Below, piece by piece: positions 1-8,489 of a stretch of 40,014 nt of DNA. Origin of the DNA: Planctomycetaceae bacterium (lineage in GTDB: Bacteria > Planctomycetota > Planctomycetia > Pirellulales > Pirellulaceae); the NCBI GenBank assembly GCA_005798335.1, contig SYJV01000182.1:1-40014 (forward strand). The letters are read 5' to 3'. The position numbers and the translations under genes were made by a program. A model generated the notes under the pieces. It did not search any database. It was not told where the DNA came from and worked only from the letters and a program-made list of their open reading frames with translations. Positions within the stretch are counted from its first letter, which is position 1. Each line of letters opens with the position of its first letter.

Positions 1-54
1 AACCACGCACCAGTCAATCCAGGCTCTCACTCGCTTGCGCTTCGGGCTTGTATT
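1..54 (+). repeat. Partial copy of dispersed palindromic repeat at left window edge
   Basis: Positions 28-54 match the right arm of the repeat found at 6145, 25367 and 36908 (core CACTCGCTTGCGC, then TTCGGGCTTGTATT). A loop-like stretch precedes it at 10-27. The left arm would lie before position 1, so the copy is either cut by the window edge or a half copy. One base differs from the consensus arm. Confidence 0.7.
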
Positions 55-422
55 GGTAAATTCCCATCTGCCGCTCGCCCAAGTGGCATGAAACCGTGAC
101 GAGACAACTTCCGCATGTAAAAAGGTGGGAAGCTGCGCCGCCCCCAAGTACCCGGTAGTTTGTAGCGAATTATCAGCCCTTTCGCTTATGAAAAGTTAAC
201 AGTGTCATCTAATTTGCAATGAATCTTCGCACCGCCGGTTGCAATGATAGACTACGCTGGTTAGCCTACGTTATCATTGTTGCGAACTGGTGGCGGGTTC
301 GAGCATCTTTCCGTATGAACAATCCCGGTAACACCCACGATCTAATCGTGTTTATTTGCAGCGTGCCGTAGAAGGTGGTCTGCGGCGAAGTCTTCTACAC
401 ACTCCAACTTCAGGGTAACTCG
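55..422. other. Intergenic region upstream of the STAS gene
   Basis: No convincing gene is seen here. The 9-bp word TTGCAATGA occurs twice, at 214-222 and 239-247, exactly 25 bp apart on the same strand. This could be a pair of binding sites or part of a promoter, but no good -35/-10 pair at standard spacing was found. Confidence 0.4.
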
Positions 423-785
423 ATGGCAGAGCGACGCCGATTGATTGTGTCCGCGCTGGGCGACTCGGCACTTATACGGTTCGTGGACAAGAAGATTGTC
501 GATAGTGCAAACATCGAAGAAATGGGCGATGAAATGTTCACGCTCATCGAAAAAGATAATTTCAAGAATGTCGTTTTGAACTTCGAGGGTGTCGACTTCT
601 TGTCTTCCGCCGCGCTCAACAAGATCATTATGATGGACAAGAAGGTTAAGAAAGTTACAGGAAAGTTCTGCCTGTGCTGTCTGAAAAAGGAAATTATGGA
701 GGTCTTTACGTTGACGCGATTGAACAAGATCGTGGACATCAAGAAGACTGAAGCGGAAGCACTCAAGGCAATCGGGCTGGGCTAG
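423..785 (+). CDS. STAS-domain anti-sigma factor antagonist-like protein
   Basis: A 120-residue single-domain protein of SpoIIAA/RsbV type. In this family the STAS protein is phosphorylated on a serine by a HATPase kinase and, when unphosphorylated, sequesters that kinase and frees a sigma factor or other output. The conserved phosphosite loop is visible as VDFLSSAAL, residues 57-65, with Ser61/Ser62 the likely site. An in-frame extension to 375 exists, but the ATG at 423 starts exactly where a STAS fold should begin. The next gene, 64 bp downstream on the same strand, is a HATPase kinase, which supports a partner-switching pair. No PP2C phosphatase or sigma factor gene lies in the window, so the output is unknown. 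Confidence 0.85.
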   Translation: MAERRRLIVSALGDSALIRFVDKKIVDSANIEEMGDEMFTLIEKDNFKNVVLNFEGVDFLSSAALNKIIMMDKKVKKVTGKFCLCCLKKEIMEVFTLTRLNKIVDIKKTEAEALKAIGLG

Positions 786-849
786 GGCAAAGTGACGCTG
801 CAAACTTTGTCAAGCCAACTGACGCATTCAAGTCACTGGAGTGCCCGTT

Positions 850-1311
850 ATGTCTGAACCCGCATGGGAATGGAAATTCCACGAGTCCATCCCAAGTGAG
901 CTGGATGCCGGCCATAAACTGATCGATAGTTACGTTAAGAAACTCGAACAGTTCGGCTGGGAGGGAAGTGATCTATTTCATGTGCAACTCGCCATTGAAG
1001 AAGCGGTTGTCAATGCGATTACTCACGGCAACAAACAGGCTCCCGATAAATCGGTCGAAGTGGAACTGAGAATTTGCCCCGCATCGACGTACTTGCGCAT
1101 TCGGGACGAAGGAGCTGGATTCAATCCCGACAAATTGGCTGACCCAACTGATGATGAACATATCGACGTGCCGCATGGACGTGGCGTCATGTTGATCCGT
1201 CAAGTAATGAGCCACGTTGAATACAACGACTGTGGTAATCAAGTGACGATGATTAAACACCGCAGTTCCGGTGAAGAGTCGTCAGATGAGGATAACGATT
1301 CAGACGAGTAA
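850..1311 (+). CDS. HATPase-domain anti-sigma factor / serine kinase (RsbW-like)
   Basis: A 153-residue GHKL ATPase of the SpoIIAB/RsbW type. The N box is seen as EEAVVNAITHGN, the G1 box as DEGAGFNP and the G2 box as HGRGVMLIRQ. These proteins phosphorylate a STAS antagonist and bind a sigma factor or response partner. The ATG at 850 has GGAG at 838-841 with an 8-nt spacer, so it is preferred over the GTG at 841. The protein ends in a strongly acidic Ser/Asp/Glu tail (about 15 residues) beyond the fold, which is unusual and could be a protein-protein contact. The preceding STAS gene is the probable substrate and the two are likely co-transcribed. The target sigma factor is not encoded nearby. 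Confidence 0.88.
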   Translation: MSEPAWEWKFHESIPSELDAGHKLIDSYVKKLEQFGWEGSDLFHVQLAIEEAVVNAITHGNKQAPDKSVEVELRICPASTYLRIRDEGAGFNPDKLADPTDDEHIDVPHGRGVMLIRQVMSHVEYNDCGNQVTMIKHRSSGEESSDEDNDSDE

Positions 1312-1645
1312 TTTTCGGTTGGTCGTCGATTCCGTATTCTGATAGGTTCTTTGAATTGACGAGGCTTCAGTCCTGGATCGCTGCTGAGTCTGACTTTTTG
1401 CCGCACACTTCTGCCGGCAGTTTGGGAAGTTCTTCAAATTTTTCCTGTCGTTCGGGAATATTCTCCCAAGCGGGCGAATCTACTCTCATGTGCCTCTGCG
1501 GAATCGGATGTATATTTGCGTTCGCGACTATGTCAGTAACTATCAAGATCGCAAAAGATCGCTGACGACCAGAGTTGCGAGAGTTTCGCGACCGTCTTGG
1601 GAATTGGCTGTTTAGTAGCCTGGATACTTTGGAAATCTGGAGAAT
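1312..1645. other. Intergenic region, no recognised feature
   Basis: The only open frame on the plus strand (1356-1565) starts with TTG, encodes a Ser/Cys-rich peptide without domain character and has no clear ribosome-binding site, so it is not called. No terminator with a T-run and no convincing promoter were recognised. Confidence 0.5.
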
Positions 1646-1849
1646 ATGATGAAGAAGCTATTTTGTGTAATGGCGATTAGTGGGCTGTTGGGATGTGGTG
1701 CGGCAACCGCTCCTGCTCCATCCTCACCGCCACCGCCTGCCGAAGTTGATATGCCGGTCTCGGAGGCGCCCGCACCGACAACGCCACCCGCAGCGGAAAC
1801 ACCTGCCGCACCGGCGGAAACACCTACCAAGCCAGCCGAAGCAAAGTAA
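1646..1849 (+). CDS. Small Pro/Ala-rich lipoprotein
   Basis: A 67-residue protein with a short lipoprotein signal: basic MMKK start, hydrophobic stretch and lipobox LLGC with the modified Cys at residue 17. The rest is low-complexity Pro/Ala/Thr/Glu with repeated ETPAAPAETP-like words, so it is probably an extended, surface-anchored spacer. GGAG-like sequence lies just before the ATG (CTGGAGAAT). It is followed 31 bp later by a perfect terminator hairpin, supporting a stand-alone transcript. No enzymatic domain is visible and the function is unknown. Planctomycete genomes carry many such tiny lipoproteins (general knowledge of the group). Confidence 0.7.
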   Translation: MMKKLFCVMAISGLLGCGAATAPAPSSPPPPAEVDMPVSEAPAPTTPPAAETPAAPAETPTKPAEAK

Positions 1850-1880
1850 CTGGTTCACTGAGCAGTTCAGCATGTTTGGG

Positions 1881-1918
1881 GACGCGAGCGGTTGCCGCTC
1901 GCGTCCTTTTGTTTTTAT
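1881..1918 (+). terminator. Rho-independent terminator after the small lipoprotein gene
   Basis: A perfect 11-bp stem, GACGCGAGCGG (1881-1891) against CCGCTCGCGTC (1895-1905), with a 3-nt loop is followed by a T-rich run CTTTTGTTTTTATT (1906-1919). This is a textbook intrinsic terminator for the plus strand. Confidence 0.92.
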
Positions 1919-2125
1919 TGAGCCAATCGAATCGCGCGATTAATTGCAGTTTGTGGCTCGTTCGTAACAAGAGTTCCCTTTGCACAGCAACGCGAACACT
2001 CGCATCGCCGTGTATGGAATAATTGCGACGCGAATCGATCTTTTGACGGCCGCTTGACGCAGTGCGCGCGTCGGCTGATGCTTGTGGGCATATCGATTAG
2101 CCATATAGCTAAGAAGGGTCGAGAT

Positions 2126-3631
2126 ATGTCCAGCGATAGTGGAACAGTTCATTTGGCGGTGGATCTAGGAGCCTCTGGCGGGCGCGTGCTAGCAGGACGC
2201 GTTGCCGAGGCTGGGATTCTACTGGAAGAAGTTCACCGCTTTAGCAACGGCGGTATCCAGCAAGGCAAACGGTTGGTGTGGAACCTACTCGGCTTGTGGG
2301 ACGAGGTCGCGATTGGGCTGGGGCAGGCTGCGGCTCGCTTTGGCTCGGCAATCAAGAGCGTCGGAGTGGACACATGGGGCGTCGACTACGTTTTGCTGGA
2401 CCGAAATGACGATGTTGTTGGTCCAGCGTTTCATTATCGCGACGTACGCACGCGAAATATCTTCGACCGCGCCTTCGAACGCCTGAGCCGAAAGGAGATA
2501 TTTGCCGAAACCGGTTTGCAATTCATGGAATTCAATTCCGCTTATCAGTTACTGGCAATGCGGCTGGAAGAATCGCCACTGCTGGACATCGCGGAAAGGT
2601 TCTTGATGATTCCCGATTATTTTCACTTGCAGTTGAGCGGCGAAAAGTGCAACGAATTTACCAATGCTTCCACTACTCAGCTACTGAACACAGAAACAGG
2701 TCGCTGGAGTTCGCGAGTGGCCGATGCATTCGAGGTACCCAAGCACATTTTTGGTGAACCGTTGCAGCCGGGAGTGAGCCTCGGTTCCGTTTTGCCACAG
2801 GTCGTTAACCAAACGCAGTTGCCACGGGATGTTCAAGTGATTGTGCCAGCGACCCACGATACCGGCTCAGCGGTTCTAGCAGTTCCAGCCGATTCATTTG
2901 CGCAACAATCTCCCGACTGGTGCTACATCAGCTGTGGAACATGGTCGTTGCTGGGGGCTGAGTTACCGCGGCCGAACCTGACCGATAACTGCTCAGCTTA
3001 TAATTTTACCAACGAAGGTGGAGTCCAAGGGAGCGTCCGATTGCTGAAGAATATATCGGGACTGTGGATCGTCCAGCAATGTCGCGCCAAGTGGCGCCGC
3101 GAGGGTCTCGATTGGAGTTGGGATCATTTGATACACTTGGCCGAGCAAACTCCAAGCATGGAGTCGATTTTCGATACCGACGATCCTTCGCTGACCGCTC
3201 CCGAGAATATGCCCATGGCGATTCGCGAATATTGCCGACGCTCCGGTCAACCGGTACCCGAATCTGAAGGGGCAATTATTCGCTGTGCGCTAGAGAGCTT
3301 GGCGCTGCGATATCGTCTTGTCTTCGGCTTGCTGGAGCAATTGGTCGGTAGGCAAATCGACACCATCTATATGGTTGGCGGCGGAGTACAGAATCGCATG
3401 CTCTGCCAATTGGCGGCGGATGCATGTCAGCGTCGTGTCGTCGCCGGCCCCATTGAAGCCACGGCGATTGGCAATGTTATGATGCAGGCTATCGGCTCGG
3501 GTGAACTAGCTTCGATCTTGGAAGCTCGCGAGCTAGTGCGCAAATCGAACGAAATTCGCGAATACTTACCGCGCCGCGGAGGACGCTGGGATGAAGGATT
3601 TGCCAAGCTGAAAAAATTGATCCGAGAGTAG
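2126..3631 (+). CDS. rhaB: Rhamnulokinase (FGGY carbohydrate kinase)
   Basis: A 501-residue cytoplasmic sugar kinase that would phosphorylate L-rhamnulose to L-rhamnulose-1-phosphate in rhamnose breakdown. The N-terminal ATPase phosphate loop reads LAVDLGASGGRVLAG, followed by the substrate-site motif DTWGVDYVLLD. Rhamnulokinase-type ATHDTGSAV and CGTWSLLGAE motifs come in the middle, and the adenosine-binding GGGVQNRMLCQL near the C terminus. Length matches the family (about 490 aa). The ATG at 2126 is preceded by AAGAAGGG; an upstream TTG at 2054 would add a non-homologous tail. No rhamnose isomerase, aldolase or regulator lies next to it, so the pathway is split in this genome, or the kinase serves a related deoxy-sugar. 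Confidence 0.9.
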   Translation: MSSDSGTVHLAVDLGASGGRVLAGRVAEAGILLEEVHRFSNGGIQQGKRLVWNLLGLWDEVAIGLGQAAARFGSAIKSVGVDTWGVDYVLLDRNDDVVGPAFHYRDVRTRNIFDRAFERLSRKEIFAETGLQFMEFNSAYQLLAMRLEESPLLDIAERFLMIPDYFHLQLSGEKCNEFTNASTTQLLNTETGRWSSRVADAFEVPKHIFGEPLQPGVSLGSVLPQVVNQTQLPRDVQVIVPATHDTGSAVLAVPADSFAQQSPDWCYISCGTWSLLGAELPRPNLTDNCSAYNFTNEGGVQGSVRLLKNISGLWIVQQCRAKWRREGLDWSWDHLIHLAEQTPSMESIFDTDDPSLTAPENMPMAIREYCRRSGQPVPESEGAIIRCALESLALRYRLVFGLLEQLVGRQIDTIYMVGGGVQNRMLCQLAADACQRRVVAGPIEATAIGNVMMQAIGSGELASILEARELVRKSNEIREYLPRRGGRWDEGFAKLKKLIRE

Positions 3632-3677
3632 AGCAATTGTCCTCAATTGCTCTAAATTATGATTGAGACAATTGCTC
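3631..3677 (+). terminator. Three-arm hairpin element after rhamnulokinase (candidate terminator)
   Basis: GAGCAATTG (3631-3639, beginning in the last base of the stop codon) pairs perfectly with CAATTGCTC at 3644-3652 (4-nt loop) and equally with a second CAATTGCTC at 3669-3677. Two mutually exclusive stems are possible. The sequence after each arm is AT-rich but has no true T-run, so termination is plausible but not certain. Confidence 0.5.
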
Positions 3678-3855
3678 ACATTATGATTGCGGCAATCGAT
3701 TACTCAGAAGATAAACAGAGGACAAATCATGGTCGGAAAAACGATTGAGCAATCTCGCGTGCACATAAAGTGCGGCGAATATCTGCGATTGATGCTGTAT
3801 TATGATGCGCTGATTAGTCGAGAGTAAATAAAGTTTGTAGCCAACGAGTTGAGCC

Positions 3856-5112
3856 ATGCTAGCCTTTTGTCGATTTGCGCTGAGTGCCATGATCGCGTTG
3901 ACAATTTACGAACAACGAACTGTTGCTCAATTTTCTGCAGATGCGCTGCGTAGTCAGATAAGGGACACGTTCTTTATTGGCGAGCGATTGCCGGAGCTGC
4001 ATACGGAACTACATCGTCATTTCCGAATTGCGCCAGGCGTACGGGCGGAGTGTGTGCTCTACACCACTCAATACGACATGCGAGTTCCAGCGATCGTTTA
4101 TCGGCCCGATACTCTGCCAAGCGACGGAAAGAAACTTCCGGGATTGGTCGTGGTCAATGGTCATGGTGGTGACAAATTCAGTTGGTACGCTTACTACGCC
4201 GGAATTCTCTATGCGCGTGCCGGCGCGGTTGTTGTCACGTTCGATCCAACAGGCGAAGGCGAACGCAACCCACAAAGGAAAAGCGGTACCCGCGCACACG
4301 ACCAAATCAAGGGCGATGCAACGCTGGCGCGGCGCCAAGCCGGTCTGCTGATCACGGATGTTATGCAAGCGGTATCGCTGCTTGCCCAGCGTCCGGAAGT
4401 CGACGCGAATCGAATCGGCATCATGGGTTATTCCCTTGGCTCGTTTATCGTTTCGCTAGCGGGCGCGATCGATCGCCGACCAAGAGTAAGTGTCATGGTC
4501 GGAGGCGGAAATCTCGACGGCCCCGATGAATACTGGGACAATTCGAAGCCCATGTGTCAGGGCCTGCCGTATCGCGCATTGGATTATCTGGGAGATCGCC
4601 CGGCAACTGTTTATGCTCTGCACGCACTACGAGGCGCAACGCTGATTTGCAACGGCCGCGACGATACTGTGGTCAATATGCATCGCACGCACGAGCCATT
4701 TTTTGAGGACTTGCAAGCGCGAGTTGCTCGGCTGCTGGGTTCGTCCGCCAACACTTTTGATTTCCAAATCATCGACCGCTGCAGCCATCGACCGCTGTTT
4801 GTAACTCGACCGGTTGTGCAGTGGCTCGAACGGCAGCTTGACCTGCCGAACTGGACATCGCAGGACATCGACAACTTGCCGGACACGCGAGTTGGCGACT
4901 GGTCGACTCGTTTTGATATCGAGATGGACAAGGGTTACGCCACCGAAGATCGCGAAGCTGGCACACGAGCGTTGCTTGACGACGTTCCTGGGTTCAATCG
5001 GTGGGACCTCGCTGTGCTCACTGAAACCGCTTGGCGGCAGCGAAAGCAAGAATTGATCATCGACAGTTGGCTCGCTAATGCGCGCGCTAGCGAGCTAGTT
5101 GACTTGAAATAG
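3856..5112 (+). CDS. Secreted alpha/beta hydrolase (acetyl-xylan-esterase/dienelactone-hydrolase-like)
   Basis: A 418-residue protein with an N-terminal hydrophobic segment (about residues 5-18) followed by an export-type junction. Its alpha/beta-hydrolase core has an oxyanion strand VVVNGHGG (98-105), the strand VVTFDPTGEGER, the nucleophile elbow GYSLGS with Ser193, an acid in NGRDDTVV (Asp269 or Asp270) and a catalytic His311 in CSH. The triad order is normal. About 90 residues follow the last strand without recognised domain. The family deacetylates carbohydrates or cleaves other esters; substrate cannot be told from sequence. It sits alone between the rhamnulokinase element and a convergent peptidase gene. 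The ATG at 3856 has only a weak GAG ribosome-binding site. Confidence 0.75.
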   Translation: MLAFCRFALSAMIALTIYEQRTVAQFSADALRSQIRDTFFIGERLPELHTELHRHFRIAPGVRAECVLYTTQYDMRVPAIVYRPDTLPSDGKKLPGLVVVNGHGGDKFSWYAYYAGILYARAGAVVVTFDPTGEGERNPQRKSGTRAHDQIKGDATLARRQAGLLITDVMQAVSLLAQRPEVDANRIGIMGYSLGSFIVSLAGAIDRRPRVSVMVGGGNLDGPDEYWDNSKPMCQGLPYRALDYLGDRPATVYALHALRGATLICNGRDDTVVNMHRTHEPFFEDLQARVARLLGSSANTFDFQIIDRCSHRPLFVTRPVVQWLERQLDLPNWTSQDIDNLPDTRVGDWSTRFDIEMDKGYATEDREAGTRALLDDVPGFNRWDLAVLTETAWRQRKQELIIDSWLANARASELVDLK

Positions 5113-5149
5113 TTTTATGCGCACGGAGAAACGTCAGAAACTCAGGAGT

Positions 5150-5986
5150 TTATTTATCGAGTGCTTGGAAATGCTGGATGAATTCGTCTTGCCACATGGG
5201 AATAGCTAACGAAATCGATTTCGAAAGCGGCATCGGTTCCTCACCCTGAGCGCGTTGAGTTAGGTAGTCGACCAATTTTGCTCGAGTCGCAGGCCGGCGA
5301 TGAAGTAGAAAATGGACCCACGCCCAGCTATCGCGATATTGGCCGCTGCCCATCATCGATACGTTGTCGATCGATTCGAGGTCCACCAAAGACGGCACCA
5401 ATCCGGAGCCGATACGATCTTTGACCTCTTTGAGATGCGAGTTCTTTTGCATTCGATCGGGAGCTTCGACCTCGAAGTACTCCGCCAATCCTTCGTCCAA
5501 CCACAATGGCAATGACGCGCAGTAATTGTTGAGCAGCGCGTGGACGCATTCGTGGCGCAAATCGATACCTAAATCCGGATGAACGTGGGCAAATACCATC
5601 CCGGGTCCGCGATCCTGGATGAACAAAGCGCGGCGTTTGGGAAGGTTAGGAAAGTAGTGTTGCATATAACGTCGATATTCGGATTCTGAATCAAACAGCA
5701 CAACATGGACCAATTTGTTGCACTTAGGTAATTTCAGCAGTTCGACGATTGTGGGTTCCAACTTCTGCATGTGCGCGATCATTTGAGGGTTGATTCCATG
5801 CACTGAATTGCCGTGCATATGGAATTGTCCAACAATTTGATCAAAGGCCCATTGCGAAGGATTTTCCGATCGCACAAGGTTCGGCCAAACCAAACCGAGC
5901 GCGAGAAAAATCGACACGATCGCCTTAGCCAAAAAGGCATTAGTTGCAGAATTACGGATACATCCAATCGATTCCGTTGCCACCAA
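5150..5986 (-). CDS. Secreted zinc-metallopeptidase-like protein (HExxH, DUF1570/peptidase-MA type)
   Basis: A 278-residue exported protein. Hydrophobic residues about 20-38 form a signal peptide or anchor. The zinc motif HECVH (145-149) is followed 16 residues later by a glutamate in WLDEGLAEYFE (Glu165), the arrangement of gluzincin peptidases of the MA type seen in many planctomycete DUF1570-like proteins. Both His and the catalytic Glu are intact. The start is uncertain: TTG at 5986 or GTG at 5983, both without a strong ribosome-binding site; an in-frame stop lies just upstream at 6005-6007. The gene is convergent with the esterase-like gene before it. Substrate unknown. Confidence 0.72.
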   Translation of the reverse strand: MVATESIGCIRNSATNAFLAKAIVSIFLALGLVWPNLVRSENPSQWAFDQIVGQFHMHGNSVHGINPQMIAHMQKLEPTIVELLKLPKCNKLVHVVLFDSESEYRRYMQHYFPNLPKRRALFIQDRGPGMVFAHVHPDLGIDLRHECVHALLNNYCASLPLWLDEGLAEYFEVEAPDRMQKNSHLKEVKDRIGSGLVPSLVDLESIDNVSMMGSGQYRDSWAWVHFLLHRRPATRAKLVDYLTQRAQGEEPMPLSKSISLAIPMWQDEFIQHFQALDK

Positions 5987-6144
5987 AGTTGCTACCCGAA
6001 GGAACTATGCTGTCTATTCGATGCCATTTTCCCGACAGTTGTGTGATGTATCGGGGCGCGATACGGCTCGTCAAGCGAGATTTGGGATTTTTTATTTTTT
6101 ATAGGCTGGCAGAGAACAGGCAAGACAGGTAGTTTCTTGTTTGC

Positions 6145-6222
6145 AATACATGCCCGACGCGCAAGCGAGTGCGTGCCGTGCGCGCCAGGATTGAAGCACT
6201 CGCATGCGCGTCGAGCTTGTAT
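6145..6222. repeat. Dispersed palindromic repeat, copy 2
   Basis: The left arm AATACATGCCCGACGCGC..GAGTGC (6145-6172) is complementary to the right arm GCACTCGC..GCGTCGAGCTTGTAT (6196-6222), with a loop containing the shared word CCAGGATTGAAG. It lies 18 bp past the metK stop, in the spacer to the peptidase gene. Two mismatches against the 36908 copy lie in the arms. Confidence 0.85.
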
Positions 6223-6240
6223 CCCGGACGAACAGGCGAT

Positions 6241-7503
6241 TCACTTGGCTGCTTTGCGCAGCGCGTCGGCTTTGTCGGTTTTTTCCCAGCGGAACTGGGG
6301 CAACTCGCGACCGAAATGTCCGTGGCGTGCTGTTTCACGATAGATCGGGCGTCTGAGGTCGAGTGTTTCAATAATTCCTTTGGGCGTAAGGCTGAAGTGC
6401 TCGCGAATCAATTGCACAAGTTTTTCTTCGCTGACCGCAGAGGTGCCTTCGGTGCCTACCCAAATATTCAGCGGATCTGGGTAGCCAATCGCATAACTCA
6501 ATTGAACTTCGCAGCGTTTGGCAAGTTTGGCGGCAACAATATTCTTGGCGATATAGCGACACATATAAGCAGCGCTGCGGTCAACCTTAGTTGGATCCTT
6601 GCCGCTGAACGCGCCGCCACCATGTCGGCCGCGGCCACCGTAGGTATCCACGATGATTTTTCGACCCGTTAATCCACAGTCACCATGGGGACCTCCCACT
6701 AAGAAGCATCCCGTTGGGTTAATATGGCAAGCGATATCTTGCGGCCCCAGCTTTGGTGGCTTTTTTCCAGGCGGAATCATTACCAAATTGCCTTTGATCA
6801 AATCCGCTCGTTCTTTTTTCAGTACAGGCAGAATGATCTTGTCGATGATTTCTTGGCGAGCGTCATCGGTAAAATAATCGACTGATTTCTTGGAGATCAT
6901 CACGCTGCGATCGTGTTGCGTTGACAATACGACTGTATGAATACGTTCAGGAGTGCCGTCTGAGTTGTATTCGACGGTCACTTGGCTTTTCGCGTCCGGG
7001 CGCAGCCATTTCAGTTTGCCAGATTTTCGCAAGTCGGCTTGTTGCTCGACGAGTCGGTGTGATAGGTGGATGGGCAGCGGCATTAGGCTGGTGGTCTCAT
7101 CGCACGCAAATCCAAACATCATGCCTTGATCGCCGGCACCACCGGTGTCGACTCCCTGGCTAATGTGCGGCGATTGCGCGTGAAATACGCTGCTGACTTG
7201 CACTTTGTCGGCGGTAAATCCGATTTCAGCTTTTTCGGCCTCGTCTTTGCCTACGTAACCGATCTCGGTTACAACCTCGCGAACCAGCGCATCGACGGCC
7301 TGCCGAGTCAGGGGTGCTTGTGTAGTGATTTCACCGGCCACAACTGCTAGGTCGGTCGTTACTAAAGTCTCGCAAGCTACCCGGCTCATTGGATCGTGCT
7401 TGAAGCAAAAATCCACCACTGCATCACTAATTTGGTCAGAGACTTTATCGGGATGCCCCATACTGACCGATTCACTTGTGAACAAAAACTTACCGGCAGC
7501 CAC
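6241..7503 (-). CDS. metK: S-adenosylmethionine synthetase
   Basis: A 420-residue cytoplasmic enzyme that makes S-adenosylmethionine from methionine and ATP. Signatures are seen in order: [20 protein letters not shown] near the N terminus, the [12 protein letters not shown] hexapeptide region in the first third, and [15 protein letters not shown] in the last third. The family is usually about 385-400 aa, so this is slightly long; the C terminus extends past the usual core. The open frame continues upstream to 7626, but GTG at 7503 has a perfect GGAGG at 7512-7516 with an 8-nt spacer, and the family fold starts here ([11 protein letters not shown]). No adenosylhomocysteinase gene is adjacent. 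No SAM riboswitch was recognised upstream. Confidence 0.97.
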   Translation of the reverse strand: MAAGKFLFTSESVSMGHPDKVSDQISDAVVDFCFKHDPMSRVACETLVTTDLAVVAGEITTQAPLTRQAVDALVREVVTEIGYVGKDEAEKAEIGFTADKVQVSSVFHAQSPHISQGVDTGGAGDQGMMFGFACDETTSLMPLPIHLSHRLVEQQADLRKSGKLKWLRPDAKSQVTVEYNSDGTPERIHTVVLSTQHDRSVMISKKSVDYFTDDARQEIIDKIILPVLKKERADLIKGNLVMIPPGKKPPKLGPQDIACHINPTGCFLVGGPHGDCGLTGRKIIVDTYGGRGRHGGGAFSGKDPTKVDRSAAYMCRYIAKNIVAAKLAKRCEVQLSYAIGYPDPLNIWVGTEGTSAVSEEKLVQLIREHFSLTPKGIIETLDLRRPIYRETARHGHFGRELPQFRWEKTDKADALRKAAK

Positions 7504-7511
7504 AGACTCGC

Positions 7512-7516
7512 CCTCC
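7512..7516 (-). promoter_or_regulatory. Ribosome-binding site fixing the GTG start of metK
   Basis: GGAGG on the minus strand, 8 nt before the GTG at 7503. It decides the start over the longer open frame reaching 7626. Confidence 0.85.
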
Positions 7517-7962
7517 GAATTTTTAGGGGTTTGGGGTTGAAATCTCAAACCACGTTGAATTTTGAAGGCATGAGTATAGTCGTGGGACCGCGCCAGGAAA
7601 AGGAAACTGTTCATCACCGGCGACAATTCCGCCTCAAAAATACACGGTGTTTGATCCCCAATTCAACAAAGGACCGGTTGTCGGTGGTAGCCACTTGCTG
7701 CGGCGCACAGAAACAGCGTTTGACAGTGAATCGCTCGACCTTACAATGAATGATCTAGATTTCGGCTAGCTGACATACGGTTCCGGCGGCATATTCACGT
7801 TGAATTTGGCCAGCCAGCATTCGCCGGTTGTTGGCATCGAGGTTGTGGTGACCTCAAATTAACTCCAGAAAATTGCCATCGGCGAACGGTCGCCGTTTCG
7901 TGCATTGGAGAAATAATTCGTCATCCGCTCGATCAACCATGCGACCATTGGGAAGCTAACAA
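7517..7962. other. Divergent intergenic region between metK and tatA genes
   Basis: About 450 bp without a gene. It holds the plus-strand promoter at 7720-7747 and then a long leader of roughly 209 nt to the first TatA gene. A small hairpin CGGCGA-ACGG-TCGCCG sits at 7880-7895. I did not recognise a riboswitch on either strand or a convincing metK promoter. Confidence 0.5.
7720..7747 (+). promoter_or_regulatory. Sigma70-like promoter for the tatA pair
   Basis: A perfect -35 TTGACA (7720-7725), a 16-bp spacer and -10 TACAAT (7742-7747, five of six matches) point toward the TatA gene at 7963. Transcription would start near 7754, leaving a leader of about 209 nt. Confidence 0.65.
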
Positions 7963-8148
7963 ATGTTTGGAATTGGCCCCACAGAAATGTTGATCTTTAT
8001 GGCAATCGTGTTGCTTTTGTTTGGGAGCGCGCGGCTGCCTAGCTTAATGCGAAACCTAGGTCGAAGTGCGAATGAATTTCGTCGAGGGATGAAAGATGCC
8101 ACCGACGATCCCGTCGATAAGATTGAAGATCGGTCTGACGACAAGTAA
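7963..8148 (+). CDS. tatA: Twin-arginine translocase subunit, TatA/E type
   Basis: A 61-residue protein with the full TatA layout: short N terminus MFGIGPTEM, one membrane helix (about residues 8-21), the FG hinge in LLLFGSARLP, an amphipathic helix LMRNLGRSANEFRRGM and an acidic/basic soluble tail. TatA oligomers form the pore for folded proteins in the inner membrane. A second TatA/B-like gene follows 32 bp later, and a Tat-signal DUF1501 protein is encoded about 2.3 kb further along the same strand. No tatC is in the window. The ATG has GGGAAG upstream at modest distance. Confidence 0.92.
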   Translation: MFGIGPTEMLIFMAIVLLLFGSARLPSLMRNLGRSANEFRRGMKDATDDPVDKIEDRSDDK

Positions 8149-8180
8149 ACATTCGCACTTCATAAACACGAGCGCCGTCT

Positions 8181-8489
8181 ATGTTTAACCTAGGCCCCAC
8201 CGAGATGATCGCTTTCGGGGTTATTGCGTTGATGTTATTTGGTAGAAAACTGCCCGAGGTTGCTCGCAACTTGGGTGGAACGTACCATCAACTACGCAAG
8301 AACTTGAGTGATTTTCAACGCGAATTCCAAGGTTGGGATCGGCCAGAGCCGCGCAACACTTGGAATCAGCCAATCTCGTCGGAAACTGAAAAAGTGGACA
8401 CGTCGAGCCCCAAATTCATACCGCCACCGTCTGATGAGAATCAAAAACCAGAATCGCCCACCGAAGAAAATCAAAAACCAGAATCATAG
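8181..8489 (+). CDS. Second TatA/TatB-like translocase subunit with Pro/Glu-rich tail
   Basis: A 102-residue paralogue of the preceding gene: MFNLGPTEM, one membrane helix (about 9-20), hinge FGRKLPEVARNLG and a longer amphipathic region to about residue 50. The tail is hydrophilic, Pro-rich and ends with the heptapeptide ENQKPES twice (around residues 86-92 and 96-102), coded by a near-exact DNA repeat. The longer tail makes a TatB role possible, but the hinge is TatA-like, so TatA versus TatB cannot be settled. It is probably co-transcribed with the gene 32 bp upstream. Confidence 0.85.
   Translation: MFNLGPTEMIAFGVIALMLFGRKLPEVARNLGGTYHQLRKNLSDFQREFQGWDRPEPRNTWNQPISSETEKVDTSSPKFIPPPSDENQKPESPTEENQKPES

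Noticed and set aside
1356-1565. Small Cys/Ser-rich protein
   Set aside because: TTG start without a ribosome-binding site, and protein composition looks random; not called.
7504-7962. SAM riboswitch upstream of metK
   Set aside because: No recognisable SAM-I, SAM-II or SAH-type core was found on the minus strand; only a small GC hairpin, and that on the far side near tatA.
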